Source: Plectosphaerella cucumerina (taxonomy: Eukaryota; Ascomycota; Sordariomycetes; Glomerellales; Plectosphaerellaceae). From it: a stretch of 64,000 nucleotides of DNA. The stretch is from NCBI GenBank assembly GCA_020746995.1, contig JAGPXD010000005.1:744001-808000 (forward strand). The letters are read 5' to 3'. Under the pieces are notes generated by a model. That model was not told the DNA's origin and ran no database searches. It saw only the letters and a program-made list of their open reading frames with translations. Shown piece by piece: positions 1 through 10,956 of the stretch (its first letter is position 1; the number at the start of each line of letters is the position of its first letter). The position numbers and the translations under genes are program-made.

Positions 1-3000
1 ACAGATAATCACCCAGAAAACCCCGAAGCGGACCCGGGTGTCCACCGCTGACCCGCCGCCGTCACGGCCCCTGAGTCGAGAGCCCCCGCCGCTTCCGGCC
101 GTGGCAGCGGGTCCCGGCCGCCGATCACCAGAGACCGGGCCTCAGGGGCCGGCGAGAGGAAGGGAGAATCGGCTCAAGCTGAGATGTTGGCCCCGCGGGA
201 GGGCGAGGGACGAAAACTCCCCGAGGGGGCGAGTTGGTCGGCGGGCCAGCAGCTGGGCGATCGAAATCGGGGCGGGAGGGTGGATCATTAGGACGAACCA
301 GCTTCGTAGGGGAGATAGAGTTCGCCCGCCGGGTCAGAGGTCCGGGCTAGCTTTTGCGCCGTGGGTTGAGGGATGTGGGAGGAGCCACGCGTTGGTTTGG
401 AAGAAATGCCTCGTTCTGTGACGATTGGTGGCATCATCGGGGCTTCGCCGGTGTGTGGCGGGAGGGGCAGCTCTGGAGAGCTTCTCCGTCGTGTCGTGAT
501 GCCCTCATGAAGTTTGTCTCACCTGGAGTCAGCGTCAAGCTTCAAACTGCCGCCGACTAGCAGACACAGCAGCAGCTATTCAGCAGTAGCTTGCTGAGCA
601 CCCCTCCAGCTGTACAAGTAGCTTCACCAGCCTCTGTCCATCAGCGCCCGTCAGACTTCTGAAGTTTGAGCAAAAAAGGCCGCGTGTCACCCGTTGCGGC
701 CAGAAAGTCCTTCCGTGGCGGTTAGCTCCCGCTTGCTAGAGCTCTTTGCGTCCCACGCGGGAATGGCTGAAACTCAACATCGCGTGAGCGAGAAACCAAA
801 CCCGTTCCCGGCCGGACCAGCGGCTGCTGGCGCGGCGTCTGCGCCTCGAGCCCGGTGGGGGAGAGCCGGGTGCCGGTGCCTCTCTAGCGGCTGACGGACT
901 GTGTTGAGAGCAGGGAATCGGCTTCGTCTGATGGGAATTGGTGTTGTCGAGGGCAGCTGAGAAAAAAAGGGGGGGAAATCGCGAATGCTGTCCTGGTGGA
1001 AATCTGTGACTAGGTCATCATCGACATCGCCGGCGCGTGCGAATGCTATCGCAGACGGGCATCTGATCCGATCGGGCAGCTTCCACCCAGCATGTGAAGG
1101 TGATGGATGTTCGCCGCAGGGAGGCGCCTGGAGAAATACTTTACCCCAACCTCCGCGATGGATGGGTAGCATTGAGACTATTGCTCTGGGGTGGACGACT
1201 ACCTGGATGGCAATCTCCGAGTATCGTGCCGCCGGAGCTTACACACCGAGAACTGTCGCCGGGCTAGGTGGCTGGCGGTGTGCATCCTTCTCACGTCCAA
1301 GGACGCATAACGTCCAACTTGACGTTCCTGAATATCACTTCAACCGCTTCTCGGGATGCCCTGAAGCCTGTCGTGAGGCTCAAGTCATGGTGTGGCGGCA
1401 GAGGCTGGTGACATTTAAAAAGGGGCCAAGGCGGTGCTGCCCCTTGGCGAACCCAAGTGCCATTGACGAATGGCATGCGGGACTTTTCTTGGGTCTCTCG
1501 TTTGTGGGAGAAGAGGGTGTGATGCCCCCTCCCCCTTTTTCGATCGTGTGGGTGGACGAGGTGCGTGATACGAGCTTGCCGACCATCACATGGACGACTT
1601 GGACGCTCCCACTCGGGCTTGACAGTCGTGGTGGGTTGCAAATGGCAACTGCTTCGTTCGGGCAGGCAAGCAAGCAGGCGGCCGGTGCAGTTGCGCGAGG
1701 CTCCCAAGCCTGCATTGCAGACTGCTTGCAACGGAAGATGGAGACATCTCCTCGGCGGTGTGCGACCCGATAATACCCTACCCGTGACGTCCAAGACGCG
1801 GGGGTGTCGGAGGAAGCAAAAAACTCGGCATGAGGAAGGATTTCTTGGTCCTGTAAGTCATGCATGGACGCCGAGTTGGCATGCCATGAAAACCTGCGAC
1901 GACTGCAGCACCGAGCGGTGGCGATATGCTAGCCTGAGCGATGGAGCCGTTGCAAGTGGCCTCCCGATTGAGGCTCGCTCAGAGCCCGAAGGAGGGGGCC
2001 TCAAGGAGTCAGGACCAGGAAGGTCGTACCATGGACGTGGTAGCGCCTTGGTCGGGGGACAGAAGCGTGAGAAGATGACCCGCCGAGGATGCAACACTTC
2101 GAATCATCGTGAACGCTTTAAAGCAAAAAGCATGGCAGGACGGGCGGTCGGACTTGAGGAGCAGCACGCAGCCTGGCAAGTGGGTTTGCCCCCCCCTGGC
2201 CGGGTTCGGCGAATTTGCCAGCCATCGCGGGCCGTTTGGGTGGTCCCCAGAGCGTCGTATCGTGGAAGTCCGACAGGGATCCCAGCAAGGCCGCAGGTTG
2301 CCAGCAGCAGCCACCAGCCGAGGCGAGGTTGGGGCGGGCGATATCTGCGGGGGTTCGCTGCAATAAGGCGAGGGGCCATGTGGTGGAATCCTGGATGTGG
2401 CCACGGAGGACGCCAGATCTCCAGCCAAGGGCCCGATGCCTCGACCAGGACGCATGGAAGTCAGGCAGGATTTCAAGACCTTCGACCAAGCGGTGCTGGT
2501 TTCCGTGTCGGGCTGGTGATATCGAGAAGAGCCAAGCATGTGGGATGGCATGGCCGCGGCAGAGAGCAGAGGGATGCCATGTGGGAGGGGAGGATTCAGA
2601 TCTCTGGTCGAGGGAAATAAGATTGACGGCGGACAATGGACCAGGCGAGGAGGCTGACTGGCGCGGATGCATCTCGCAGCATTCCAGTCAGGCGGCGGCA
2701 ATGGCCTGGGGAGAGCCAGCCCAGCCTGTCAGCTTGAGAACGACCCAGCCTGAGCCCGAGGAGAGGGCGACATTGCCGGAGGTGCCGGCAGGAGACGCCT
2801 TTTTTAACTTTGATGAAGCCATTCCGAAGCGCGCTGACGGCGAGCACTGGAGCTTGTCTTGTTGTGGACGTCCCACCGCGCTGCAGACTAGGGGGCGCGA
2901 CGTCGACGATTGGACGGAGGGGAGGCCGGCCGCGAGGGCCTCGTATCGGCCGCGCGTAGCAGAATGGCTTGGATGGTAAGAGATGGCTGGGAGTACGAGG

Positions 3001-5694
3001 GGAGGGAGTCAGATGGGCGATTCTCCCTCACATGGGCCCGTGTTTGCTGGACTCACTTACTCATTGTCCAAAGGCAAGGGGGAGATTGTAACGATGGGAG
3101 GGATCGTGAACGATTCAATAGCTCCGTCGGTAGTGCGCTTCGGGAGAGTGAGGTTCCTGGGGCTGGCTTCCAAGGTTTCTTTCCCTGGAGTCTTGATCAG
3201 ATCGAGACATGCATACATGCACGGGAGGCACATGTCTCTACAAGTCATACATCAATTGGAACATTCCTCCAACTCCGGGGCTGGAAGTACCCAGAAAACA
3301 CAGAATACAAATCCCACAGGGTCGTACATGTTCACCACGATAGATGCCCCCCTCGCCGAGAGACAGTTCACGGCGCCGGCACTTGGCGCAGCGCAAGGAG
3401 GTGGGGAGCGTGGGACCGCCTGCCGCTGTGAGGTGGGTGGTGTCTGTCTGGTCTGTTGTGATGGTGCTCTGCGTGTGATACGATGTGGCTTTGTGGATGA
3501 GGCTCCGGAGGCGTTTGTTTGCCCGGGGACAACGAACAAGTTTGTTTGACGGGAAACACGTCCCAACGGCGCCTCGCAGCCCGGCCGATATTAATTGAGG
3601 GTCGTCGTTCGGGATGCTTCCATTCCGAAGCGGCGGAGAGAGTGAGGGAGAAAAAAAAGAGCGACGATGATGAATTGTGATGGACGACGGGCCGTGCATC
3701 TTGCATGGATAGCACCTTGAGCAGCGGCCATCCGTGCACTCCAGGCAGTGACGACATGCAAAAGGGGGAGATCGCCAGGCGCTAATTTCCAGCTTGGCAG
3801 CCAGAGGTGGAGGACCGGACGGGCGAAGCGGCAGCACCGTAGCGGCCAGGGGCAGGGGGCCATCCCTGTGCGGAACCCGCATCCCCCATCGCGCCTTCCA
3901 CTTTCACTTTCCCGTCCACCCGCTTGCCGGTACTTCCAGGTTCCCTGTCCTTATTCCCTCCCCGCCTGGGTTCGGGCTGGCAGGTCCCCTGTTGACGGGA
4001 ACAAACAAACATTCCAGCGCTTTTCCCCCATGACCCTTGAGCGGGCTGGCTGTCAACATGGAACACCGCGGGCTGGACATGGGCATCTCGAGAGGCGGGG
4101 TGGCCGTTGATGACTGACTCTTGCTGCTGATTATGCTCGATATTTACTCATCTCGACGGCTGACTTTTTTTTGTTATTATTCGCGCTGTGGCTCCCTCGT
4201 GACCCCTTCACTTTCCGCAAGTCCCTTGGGAAGTGTCTGGGGCGGTCAGGAGAGATTCGTAGGAAGACAGCAAGATTTGAAATGTCAATAGCACGGCGCT
4301 GGCGTGGAATGCGTGTCCAGTGATGCGTGGGCGGGAGACAGATCAGTGAGATCCAAATCCAGTTCCTTGACTTCTGAGGTACATTCTCAGACCACTCCCG
4401 ACAGCAATCCGCACAGCCCTGGAGACCACAACCGCCGGCTGCAGTGGCCAAGCGCTGTTGTTCGCCCCCCGAGCCCCCCCTAGTCGACAGGATCCACACC
4501 ACCCTCCCACCTCATCTTTTCTCGGGTGTCCTCCCCTCCGGCCTCGCCAGCACGGCGCCGTCTGCCCTCCGCACGTCCTGACTGGGTCGCCCGCCGCCCT
4601 CGCAGACGGGGGCAAGAGAGCAGAGAGCCACTGTTGTTTTACTTGCGTCGATCTTGGCCCTGTCGTCCCATGTTGCTTTCGCCCCGGGCCCCCCCATTCC
4701 ATCCCATCCATCCCGTCCGACCACCACCACCACCACCTCCTCCTAGAGAAAGGACCACCAAGGAAACCAAAACCTTTCTCCCCCAACACAACTCTTTTTT
4801 CCCTTCTCTCCTTCTACCACCCATTGCCGCGCCCCCGGGGGAAAAAAAACACCAAGGCGTGCCTTCCTTGCCTAGTGCCGCCCGCCCAGTCTCCGCTTCT
4901 TGTCGCTCCCGGCCCCCGTCCTGGGACGAACGCGAGAAACGAAGGAGACATCGGAGAGAAGCAGGCCATCCATCCCCGGCGCCCACACCCGAACCCGACT
5001 CTCCCTCACTCCCGCCTACCCTACGGTCGTTTTAGCCTGGGCCACCCCCTCCGTTCCGTCCTCGAACACGGCAGCTTCGCCCTTTGCTTCACTTTCCTTG
5101 ACCAGCCGCTCGCTGTCCTGGTCGTCGACTGCCAACCCGCCCTTCGCGCGTTTTCTCCTTCCATTCTCTGTACAATACTAGCACCTTTCGGGTCTACGTC
5201 CTTGATCTCCGACTGCCATCGAACGACGGCTTCTCCGGACTTCTCGACGACAACAACATCTCCTTGACGAACTTCGCCCCACGGACGAACAAAGAGACCA
5301 AACCACCATCCTTTGGCACCTGCTTCTGTCGACGATTCAACAGAACCATCGGCTGCTCGCTATAATACACCACCCTCTCGACGACCTCACCTTCGGGCCT
5401 GCATTCACTTGCTAGGTTCATGGCAACGGCCAACGATATTCGAAACCGCCTCTAAAAAGCTCTCGACGTCCCGCAAACCATCCGAGCCCATCCTTATCAT
5501 CGGCGCCCCATCGATGCTGCCATTGAGGCGTCAACATTGCTCATATCGTACGTCGTAGATACGAACCTTATCCCCGCAACGTGGCGGCCAGCCCCAGCCA
5601 TCTTTCGCCTCTATCTTTCTCCCCGCCGATGATCCGTTTTACTGACCATCGTCTGCTCGCCAGCTTTGCGTTGCTCCAGTACTTCTACACCATA
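1..5694. other. Long non-coding stretch upstream of the WSC sensor
   Basis: No gene can be supported here. Open frames exist (the longest is 1565-2620 on the plus strand, 351 codons), but they are rich in Arg, Ser and Gly, show no recognisable domain, and lie in several overlapping frames on both strands. From about 4440 to 5690 the plus strand is strongly pyrimidine-rich (long C/T runs, a CACCAC run near 4719-4738), which is usual for fungal promoters and 5' leaders. This part is therefore probably the promoter and leader of the gene starting at 5695. The rest may hold a non-coding transcript or the far regulatory region of a gene outside the window; the sequence alone does not decide. Confidence 0.6.
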
Positions 5695-7223
5695 ATGGAT
5701 CAGCTTCCTCGAACGATCCGGCTCCTCGGAGCCTCAGCACTTCTCTTGCCTGTTTGGGCCTTTTCCCACGACGCAGCCGAGTTGTATCCCAGGCAAGGTC
5801 TGACTCAAGACCTGTGCTCCACGGTCAACACGGGATCAGGCAGTGCCAGTACGTCTTCTCTCGTAAACCTCTTCTACGCCTCGAGCTCATGGCTAACACT
5901 CACCCTCCCAGACTTCAGCCAATGGCAATCCCTAGGCCTCTGCCGCGACTTCTGCATCGCCAAGGACACGGCCTTCGCCGTCGTGCAATGGCAGTCCTGC
6001 TGGTGCTCCGATGTTGAGCCCGGCGAGGATATCACCACCAGCGTCAGCAGCTGCAGCGAGGGATGCCCCGGCTACGGCGAGGTCGAAAGCTGCGGCAGGC
6101 GGCCCAGCCTCTTCGGCTACTTCAGGCTACCCAAGCAGCCCACCTCGACCCAGGGTGCCAGCACCAGCGCACAAGAATCAACAACATCAACAACAACACA
6201 AGTAAGTTCCACAGCACACGGGTTCCCATCCTTTGCACATCCGCACCGAGGACGACGTCCCACTTGCCAGCCTTGCACCTCGCCATGACTTTTCCTTCCT
6301 CTCCTCTCTCCAGTCCCGTTCTCGCTCGCCCTCGCAACGATTCTAGTCGTGTGTTACCGCCCCCAAGAAGCGCCCGTTGCTCTGCCTCCCCCCAGGACAT
6401 GATGGCTTAACTGTCTGGACTCCAGGCCGCCCCGTCGCCGCCTCCAGTAGTCATTGAGACTGAGACCGTCCAGAATACCGTCACTGTGATACCATCGCCT
6501 TCAACAGCCCCATCGTCGTCAGAAACGAGTCCAGTATGATCCGATCCTTCGCAACTGCCTGCATCGTGTGCTCCATGACTTTGGCCTTGTGGACCGGGAA
6601 AACAAGAAAGTCAGACTCTCGATGTGTACACATTGCTAACCATCTCGCAGAGTTCCGAACAAACCACTGGCGTCACGCAATCCACCCTGTCTGCCGACGG
6701 CACCGTTCGCACCATCTTTATCACCCCGACTGTCACGCCACCCGACCTGGCCGGCTCTGAGTCGTCTGCCAACGGTAACACCAGTTCGAACGACTCTGGC
6801 GGACTCGGCACAGGCGCCGTCGTCGGTATCGTCATTGGCGTTATCGCCGCCGTCCTTGCCGTGGCCGGCGCCATTATCTGCTGGTTCTTCAGGCGGAGAA
6901 AGCAACAAAAGGTCAACAACGGATACGACGAGCCCAGCTCTAGTCAACGCGGCAGCTCGTCCGGTATGATCGCTAGCACGCGCAACCCGGAGATGGTCGT
7001 TACCAGCGATAACCAGGGCGCGTGGTCGCCCAACTCGGCCAGCGAACAGCGCCGTAGCAGGCTCATGGCGGTGGACCCGAGGATGGACCCTCACGGCCGG
7101 CCCATGTTCTTGCGCAATAAGAGTCACGAGAGCGTTAACACCCTGCACGACGACCAGGATTACTCGCGCAAGGTTGCCAAGCCCGTGCTTCGCGCCACCA
7201 ACCCTGATCCTCACGACGATTAA
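5695..7223 (+). CDS. WSC-domain cell-wall stress sensor (single-pass membrane protein)
   Basis: Four exons are read: 5695-5848, 5912-6201, 6426-6533 and 6651-7223, giving 374 residues. Order: signal peptide (about 1-23), cysteine-rich WSC domain (about 38-123, with the paired cysteines of LGLCRDFC and SCWCSD), a Ser/Thr/Pro-rich stretch (about 125-235, presumably O-mannosylated), one membrane helix (about 238-264), an RRRK stop-transfer signal, and a cytoplasmic tail of about 110 residues. This is the layout of yeast Wsc1-3/Slg1 sensors, which detect cell-wall stress and activate Rho1 and the cell-integrity MAP kinase route. The ATG at 5695 was chosen because it gives a clean signal peptide; in-frame ATGs at 5581 and 5629 are possible. 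The last two introns are 224 and 117 bp. Which Wsc paralogue it is cannot be told. Confidence 0.88.
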
Positions 7224-8299
7224 GCGGCGGCAGCAACCCGACCGGACGCTGTCTCGGTCGGACGACGACCACTCATCCCTTTCGCTCATGACGTACACGA
7301 CATTTTTCCATTGGCTCCGGACCAGAGAGACGGGGTCCTTGCTTTTTTTGCATTTGCACACTCGAGATACCAAGATGGCGTTTTCCCTCGTTCAGAATAC
7401 GACGCTCCTTGGATACAGGCCCGAGGCCGACATGGCCATTCCCCATGGAGAAAGAACGGCTGCCTGACGTTCCTGGATTTGGTCGACGATTCATCCAGCA
7501 TGCAGTTTCGCCAATGGGGCCTTCGTCTTGGAGAGACCCCCCGGCGACTGCCATAATGCCTCCCTTCACTGTGTATTCTTCCTAGGCCCCGACATAGGGC
7601 CAGAGTATCTTCTTTCGGGTTTCAGGACGAGTCGACAAAGGCGAGCGAAGACGCAGGCGGCAGACGCCAGGCGTAGCTCTTGGACACGAAGTATCAGCTT
7701 CAGAGCGGGCACCCCGAATACGGGTGCAGGGAAAATCTGGAGGGCTCAATGAAGCCAGCGGTATAGCATTGACAGAGATTCAAGCGCGCCCATATCCATC
7801 GCCTTGTCGTGGAGTAAAAGTCCCGGCACTGGTAGTCCACACAGCGAAATACATTATTGCCCTGCGGCACATGGCTTTTTGCATTGGCTTGTTATTGGTG
7901 ATGTTTGGTTTCAAGGTGAGGTAGGCTACGCGGGACATTGTGTATGGTTCACCGACTTTTGCCTGACCGACTCTGCGAGACATGGTGACGATCGAAACCA
8001 GACACGGCCAAGATGAAACGGCCACATGCGCTACGCGCCACCGACAGAGCTGAAGTCAGACGGGTGGCCGTGGTTTGCCCGTCTCCTACGTGGACGCTGT
8101 GTGATGGCCGCCTTGGTGGTACAGGGGTGACTGTGATCAGGACCCTGCATCCTGAGGTGAGACACTGAGCCGGATTTTCGGGGGCCGCACAAGGGCCGGC
8201 ATACACGTCACAGCGAAGCACGAATGTGAGGGTAGTATCTCGCTTGGCAAACGTAGCATGTTCATTCTATATGCAAGATATGATACGTCCTGACCCGTC
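7224..8299. other. Convergent intergenic region
   Basis: This is the space between the 3' ends of the WSC sensor (plus strand) and the homoserine acetyltransferase gene (minus strand). It presumably holds both 3' UTRs. Short frames are present, but none continues across splice sites or resembles a protein family, and I see no RNA gene. Confidence 0.5.
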
Positions 8300-10047
8300 C
8301 TACCACGCCGTGATGTCCTCGACCTCCGCCTCACCAAAAGTGCTGCTCTTGGTCATGGTGCCGACGCTCGCGACCTCTTCGGGGCCAGTGCCGTCACGGG
8401 CCATGATGTCAGGCAGGATCTCACGAAGGAAAGCGAGGACGTAGCGGTTGACCTGCTCGAACTGGAGGAGGAATGCGTCGTGACCCTCGGGGGAGTCGAT
8501 GCGCTCGAGGCGGGCGCCGGGGACGTGGGCGGCGATTTCTTCCTGCTCGGCAAAGGTGAAGAGGCCGTCGGACTCGATGCCGAGGACAAGGGTGGGCTGG
8601 CGGACGAGGGCGAGGGCGTCGGCGATGGAGGGGGCGCGGTCGCGGGAGACGTCGTGGGTGTCGAGCTTGCGGGTCATGGCGATGTAGCAGTTTGAGTCGA
8701 AGCGCTTGACGAACTTTGAGCCCTGGTAGCGGAGGTAGGATTGGGCGGAGAAGTAGGTCGAGGTTGGGATGCGGTCGCCGCCGGTGAGGGAGGCGGTTGT
8801 CTGGGGACCGTGGAACTGGGGGTCTGCGGCGGGGGAGGCGGTGATGGCGGAGGGGGAGGTGGTCGAGGGGGCGTTGATGCCGTTGGCGGCCGGGGGGGCA
8901 GCAGCAGCAGCAGAAGCAGAGGGAGTGGGCGCGTTGTCCTGCTCGGACTGGCTGTTGTGGCGGGTGAGGCTGGCGCGGGAGACGCGGTGGCCGTCGTTGT
9001 GGATGTGGAAGTGTGCGCTCGAGGGGGAGGCGGGCCGGGGGGTGTCGCGGATGGTCTGGACGCGGGAGGGGTCGGGGGTGTTGCGGCCGAAGCGGGACTC
9101 GAAGGAGTTGCGGGAGCGGTAGGTGAGGAGGGCGGACATGCGGGCGGCGCCGAGGCCGGTGGCGGGGGGGTCGTCGAAGGAGTAGTAGCCGTCCTCGTAC
9201 TTTGGGTCGGCGTAGATGCTCTGGCGCTGGGCCTCGCCCCAGCTGATGCCCCAGGCGCTGTGGCGGGACGAGGTGGCGATGGGGACGATGCAGCGGATGT
9301 AGTCGGCGCCGAGGTAGGCCCATTCGAGGACGAACATGCCGCCGAGGGAGCCGCCGATGACGGCGGCGACTTGCTTGACGCCGAGGTCGTCGAGGAGGAG
9401 CTTGTGGAGGCTGCGGGGGGTCAGTAAGAGGTGGTGAGGGTGAGGGGAGGTAATAGGGGGCGATGATTCTCCCAAGTGTACTCACTTCACATCATCCCGG
9501 ATGGTGGTCAGGGGAAACTCAGGCCCGTACCGGCCCTTGGAAGGATCACCGTCCTTGGCTGTCACCGGGCTGGCGGTGCCATACGGACTGCCGAGACTGT
9601 TCATGCAGACGACGAAGAAGCGGGAGGTGTCAAAGGCGCGGCCGGGTCCTCCGAGAAGAGGCCCCCACCAGTCACTGACATCGGCGCTGCCGGTCAGGGC
9701 GTGACAGATGACCATGGCATTGTCTCCTGCGGGCGAGAGGGTGCCGCGGGTGGTGTAGGCGACAGGGACATTTGTGAGGGTGACGCCGGACTCGAGGGTG
9801 AAGGAGGGGATGATGGCGAAATGCTGGTCGGGGATCAGGGCCGCGAACGGGTTTTCGGGCTGGGCGTCGGTTCTTTCTTGAAGTATTCAGCCAGTGGTCT
9901 TTTTTTGGAGGGGATGAGGGGGTGATATCAAGTGAGGCGAGGCTCACCCTCTCACTTCATCACCACGAGGGGCGCTTTTTTTCACACGGGGGAAAACTGA
10001 CTGTACTTCGGCCGGTCATCGGCGCTGGGTCCGGTCGGGGCGGACAT
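8300..10047 (-). CDS. MET2: Homoserine O-acetyltransferase (alpha/beta hydrolase fold)
   Basis: The enzyme makes O-acetyl-L-homoserine from homoserine and acetyl-CoA, the entry to methionine synthesis by sulfhydrylation. Exons on the minus strand are 10047-10002, 9876-9486 and 9410-8300, giving 515 residues. The N-terminal part carries the family signature NPFAALIPDQ, followed by ICHALTGSADV and NSLGSPYG. The nucleophile elbow GGSLGGM places the catalytic Ser at about residue 167; the downstream ESDGLF Asp and the GHDAF His near the C-terminus complete the triad. A low-complexity Ser/Pro/Ala insertion (about 280-350) separates the two halves, as in other filamentous fungi. The tiny first exon (15 codons) has a less usual CAAG acceptor at 9877, so the exact N-terminus is the least certain part. 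Two TGACTCA sites lie upstream, fitting amino-acid-starvation control. A serine acetyltransferase role, known for some fungal paralogues, is less likely. Confidence 0.9.
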
Positions 10048-10140
10048 GATGGATTGGCAGCCGGGGGCCGTTTCTTCAGCAATGTGACTTGCACGGGGTG
10101 TCAGGGCGGTGCGAGACGGGTCTGGAGATGGGCTTGAGGG

Positions 10141-10147
10141 TATATAT
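10141..10147 (-). promoter_or_regulatory. Putative TATA element of MET2
   Basis: TATATAT lies about 94 bp upstream of the MET2 start codon, a normal place for a fungal TATA element. The assignment rests on sequence and position only. Confidence 0.4.
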
Positions 10148-10158
10148 CCCGGCATAGC

Positions 10159-10165
10159 TGAGTCA
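10159..10165 (-). promoter_or_regulatory. Gcn4/Cpc1-type site (TGACTCA), proximal
   Basis: The plus strand reads TGAGTCA, which is TGACTCA on the minus strand, about 112 bp upstream of the MET2 start. This is the consensus for the general amino-acid control factor (Gcn4 in yeast, Cpc1/CpcA in filamentous fungi). It is the nearer of two such sites. Confidence 0.55.
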
Positions 10166-10274
10166 TTGCTTGGATTCTGGGGTTCGCCTGGTGTCGCTCG
10201 CTGAAGATGAAGACCCGATATGGCGTCATTGCGTAGTCTGGATTTAGCGAGTCGTGATTGGTTGTACTGACAGA

Positions 10275-10281
10275 TGACTCA
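10275..10281 (+). promoter_or_regulatory. Gcn4/Cpc1-type site (TGACTCA), distal
   Basis: A perfect TGACTCA lies about 228 bp upstream of the MET2 start codon. Together with the copy at 10159-10165 it suggests cross-pathway control of methionine synthesis. Its distance to THO2 (about 680 bp) makes control of that gene less likely. Confidence 0.55.
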
Positions 10282-10956
10282 GCCGAGCTCCGGCAGTCGG
10301 CCGTTGAGCCTCAAAGAAGTACTCGATACTTTGATTCGACGTGTGCATCCACATCTGTGTAAGTCCTCGAGACTTCACCCTGGTTAGAAGCTTGGGCCCC
10401 TTGCAGCCTCACAGTCGTGGCCCCCAGTTTGACGATTCACTGTGCTGCCAGTGCTCGCGTTGCTCCACGTCCCCCAAGGCTGCCGCTGCACCACTTTCAT
10501 CCGACTCCATCGTGATTCTGATTCACGCGGAAGACGTGGGAGGTTTCGTCACAGGCCTCATCACACCCCTCCATACGTCGCCGCTACACCTTCCTGCCCC
10601 GACTGCAAGGCCAGTCACCGCCTGAGGCAGAAAACCCCACCAATTCAATTGTACCTTTCCTCGAATAGCGGCTCCCCCAACCCATTCAACGCCACGACGC
10701 CTGAGGTACCTACTCCCAATCCAATCCTTTCCTTAAGGTTCTTTGTCGACCGCCACGCTCCCTTGCGCCCGAAACTTTGCAACTTCACCTACCTTCGACC
10801 TCGTTTCGATTTTGTACGCTTTCTCGACTCCATCGCATCAATCAGAACTACCGACCAGCTGACCCGACGAAAAGCCTCGATCGCAAACTCGCAGACGACG
10901 TTACCCCGAGACCGCTTCTCCCCAATGATCCGCTGAACGAAGCCCTCCCCGAAATC

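Larger units (their letters stand above)
10048..10956. promoter_or_regulatory. Divergent promoter region of MET2 and THO2
   Basis: About 0.9 kb separates the two start codons. The MET2-proximal part holds a TATATAT run at 10141-10147 and two Gcn4/Cpc1-type sites, annotated separately. The THO2-proximal part (about 10630-10950) is C/T-rich and probably leader. The THO2 frame stays open upstream to an ATG at 10777. Confidence 0.6.

Noticed and set aside
1565..2620. 351-codon open frame in the left region
   Set aside because: Arg/Ser/Gly/Gln-rich with no family resemblance, rivalled by overlapping frames on both strands, and without the third-position C bias of the real genes.
8741..9427. Gly/Val/Ala-rich plus-strand frame
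   Set aside because: It is exactly antisense to the well-supported homoserine acetyltransferase exon; its composition follows from that gene's codon bias.
10777..10956. Upstream in-frame start for THO2
   Set aside because: The 60 extra residues look like translated leader; the Met at 10957 begins a plausible basic N-terminus.
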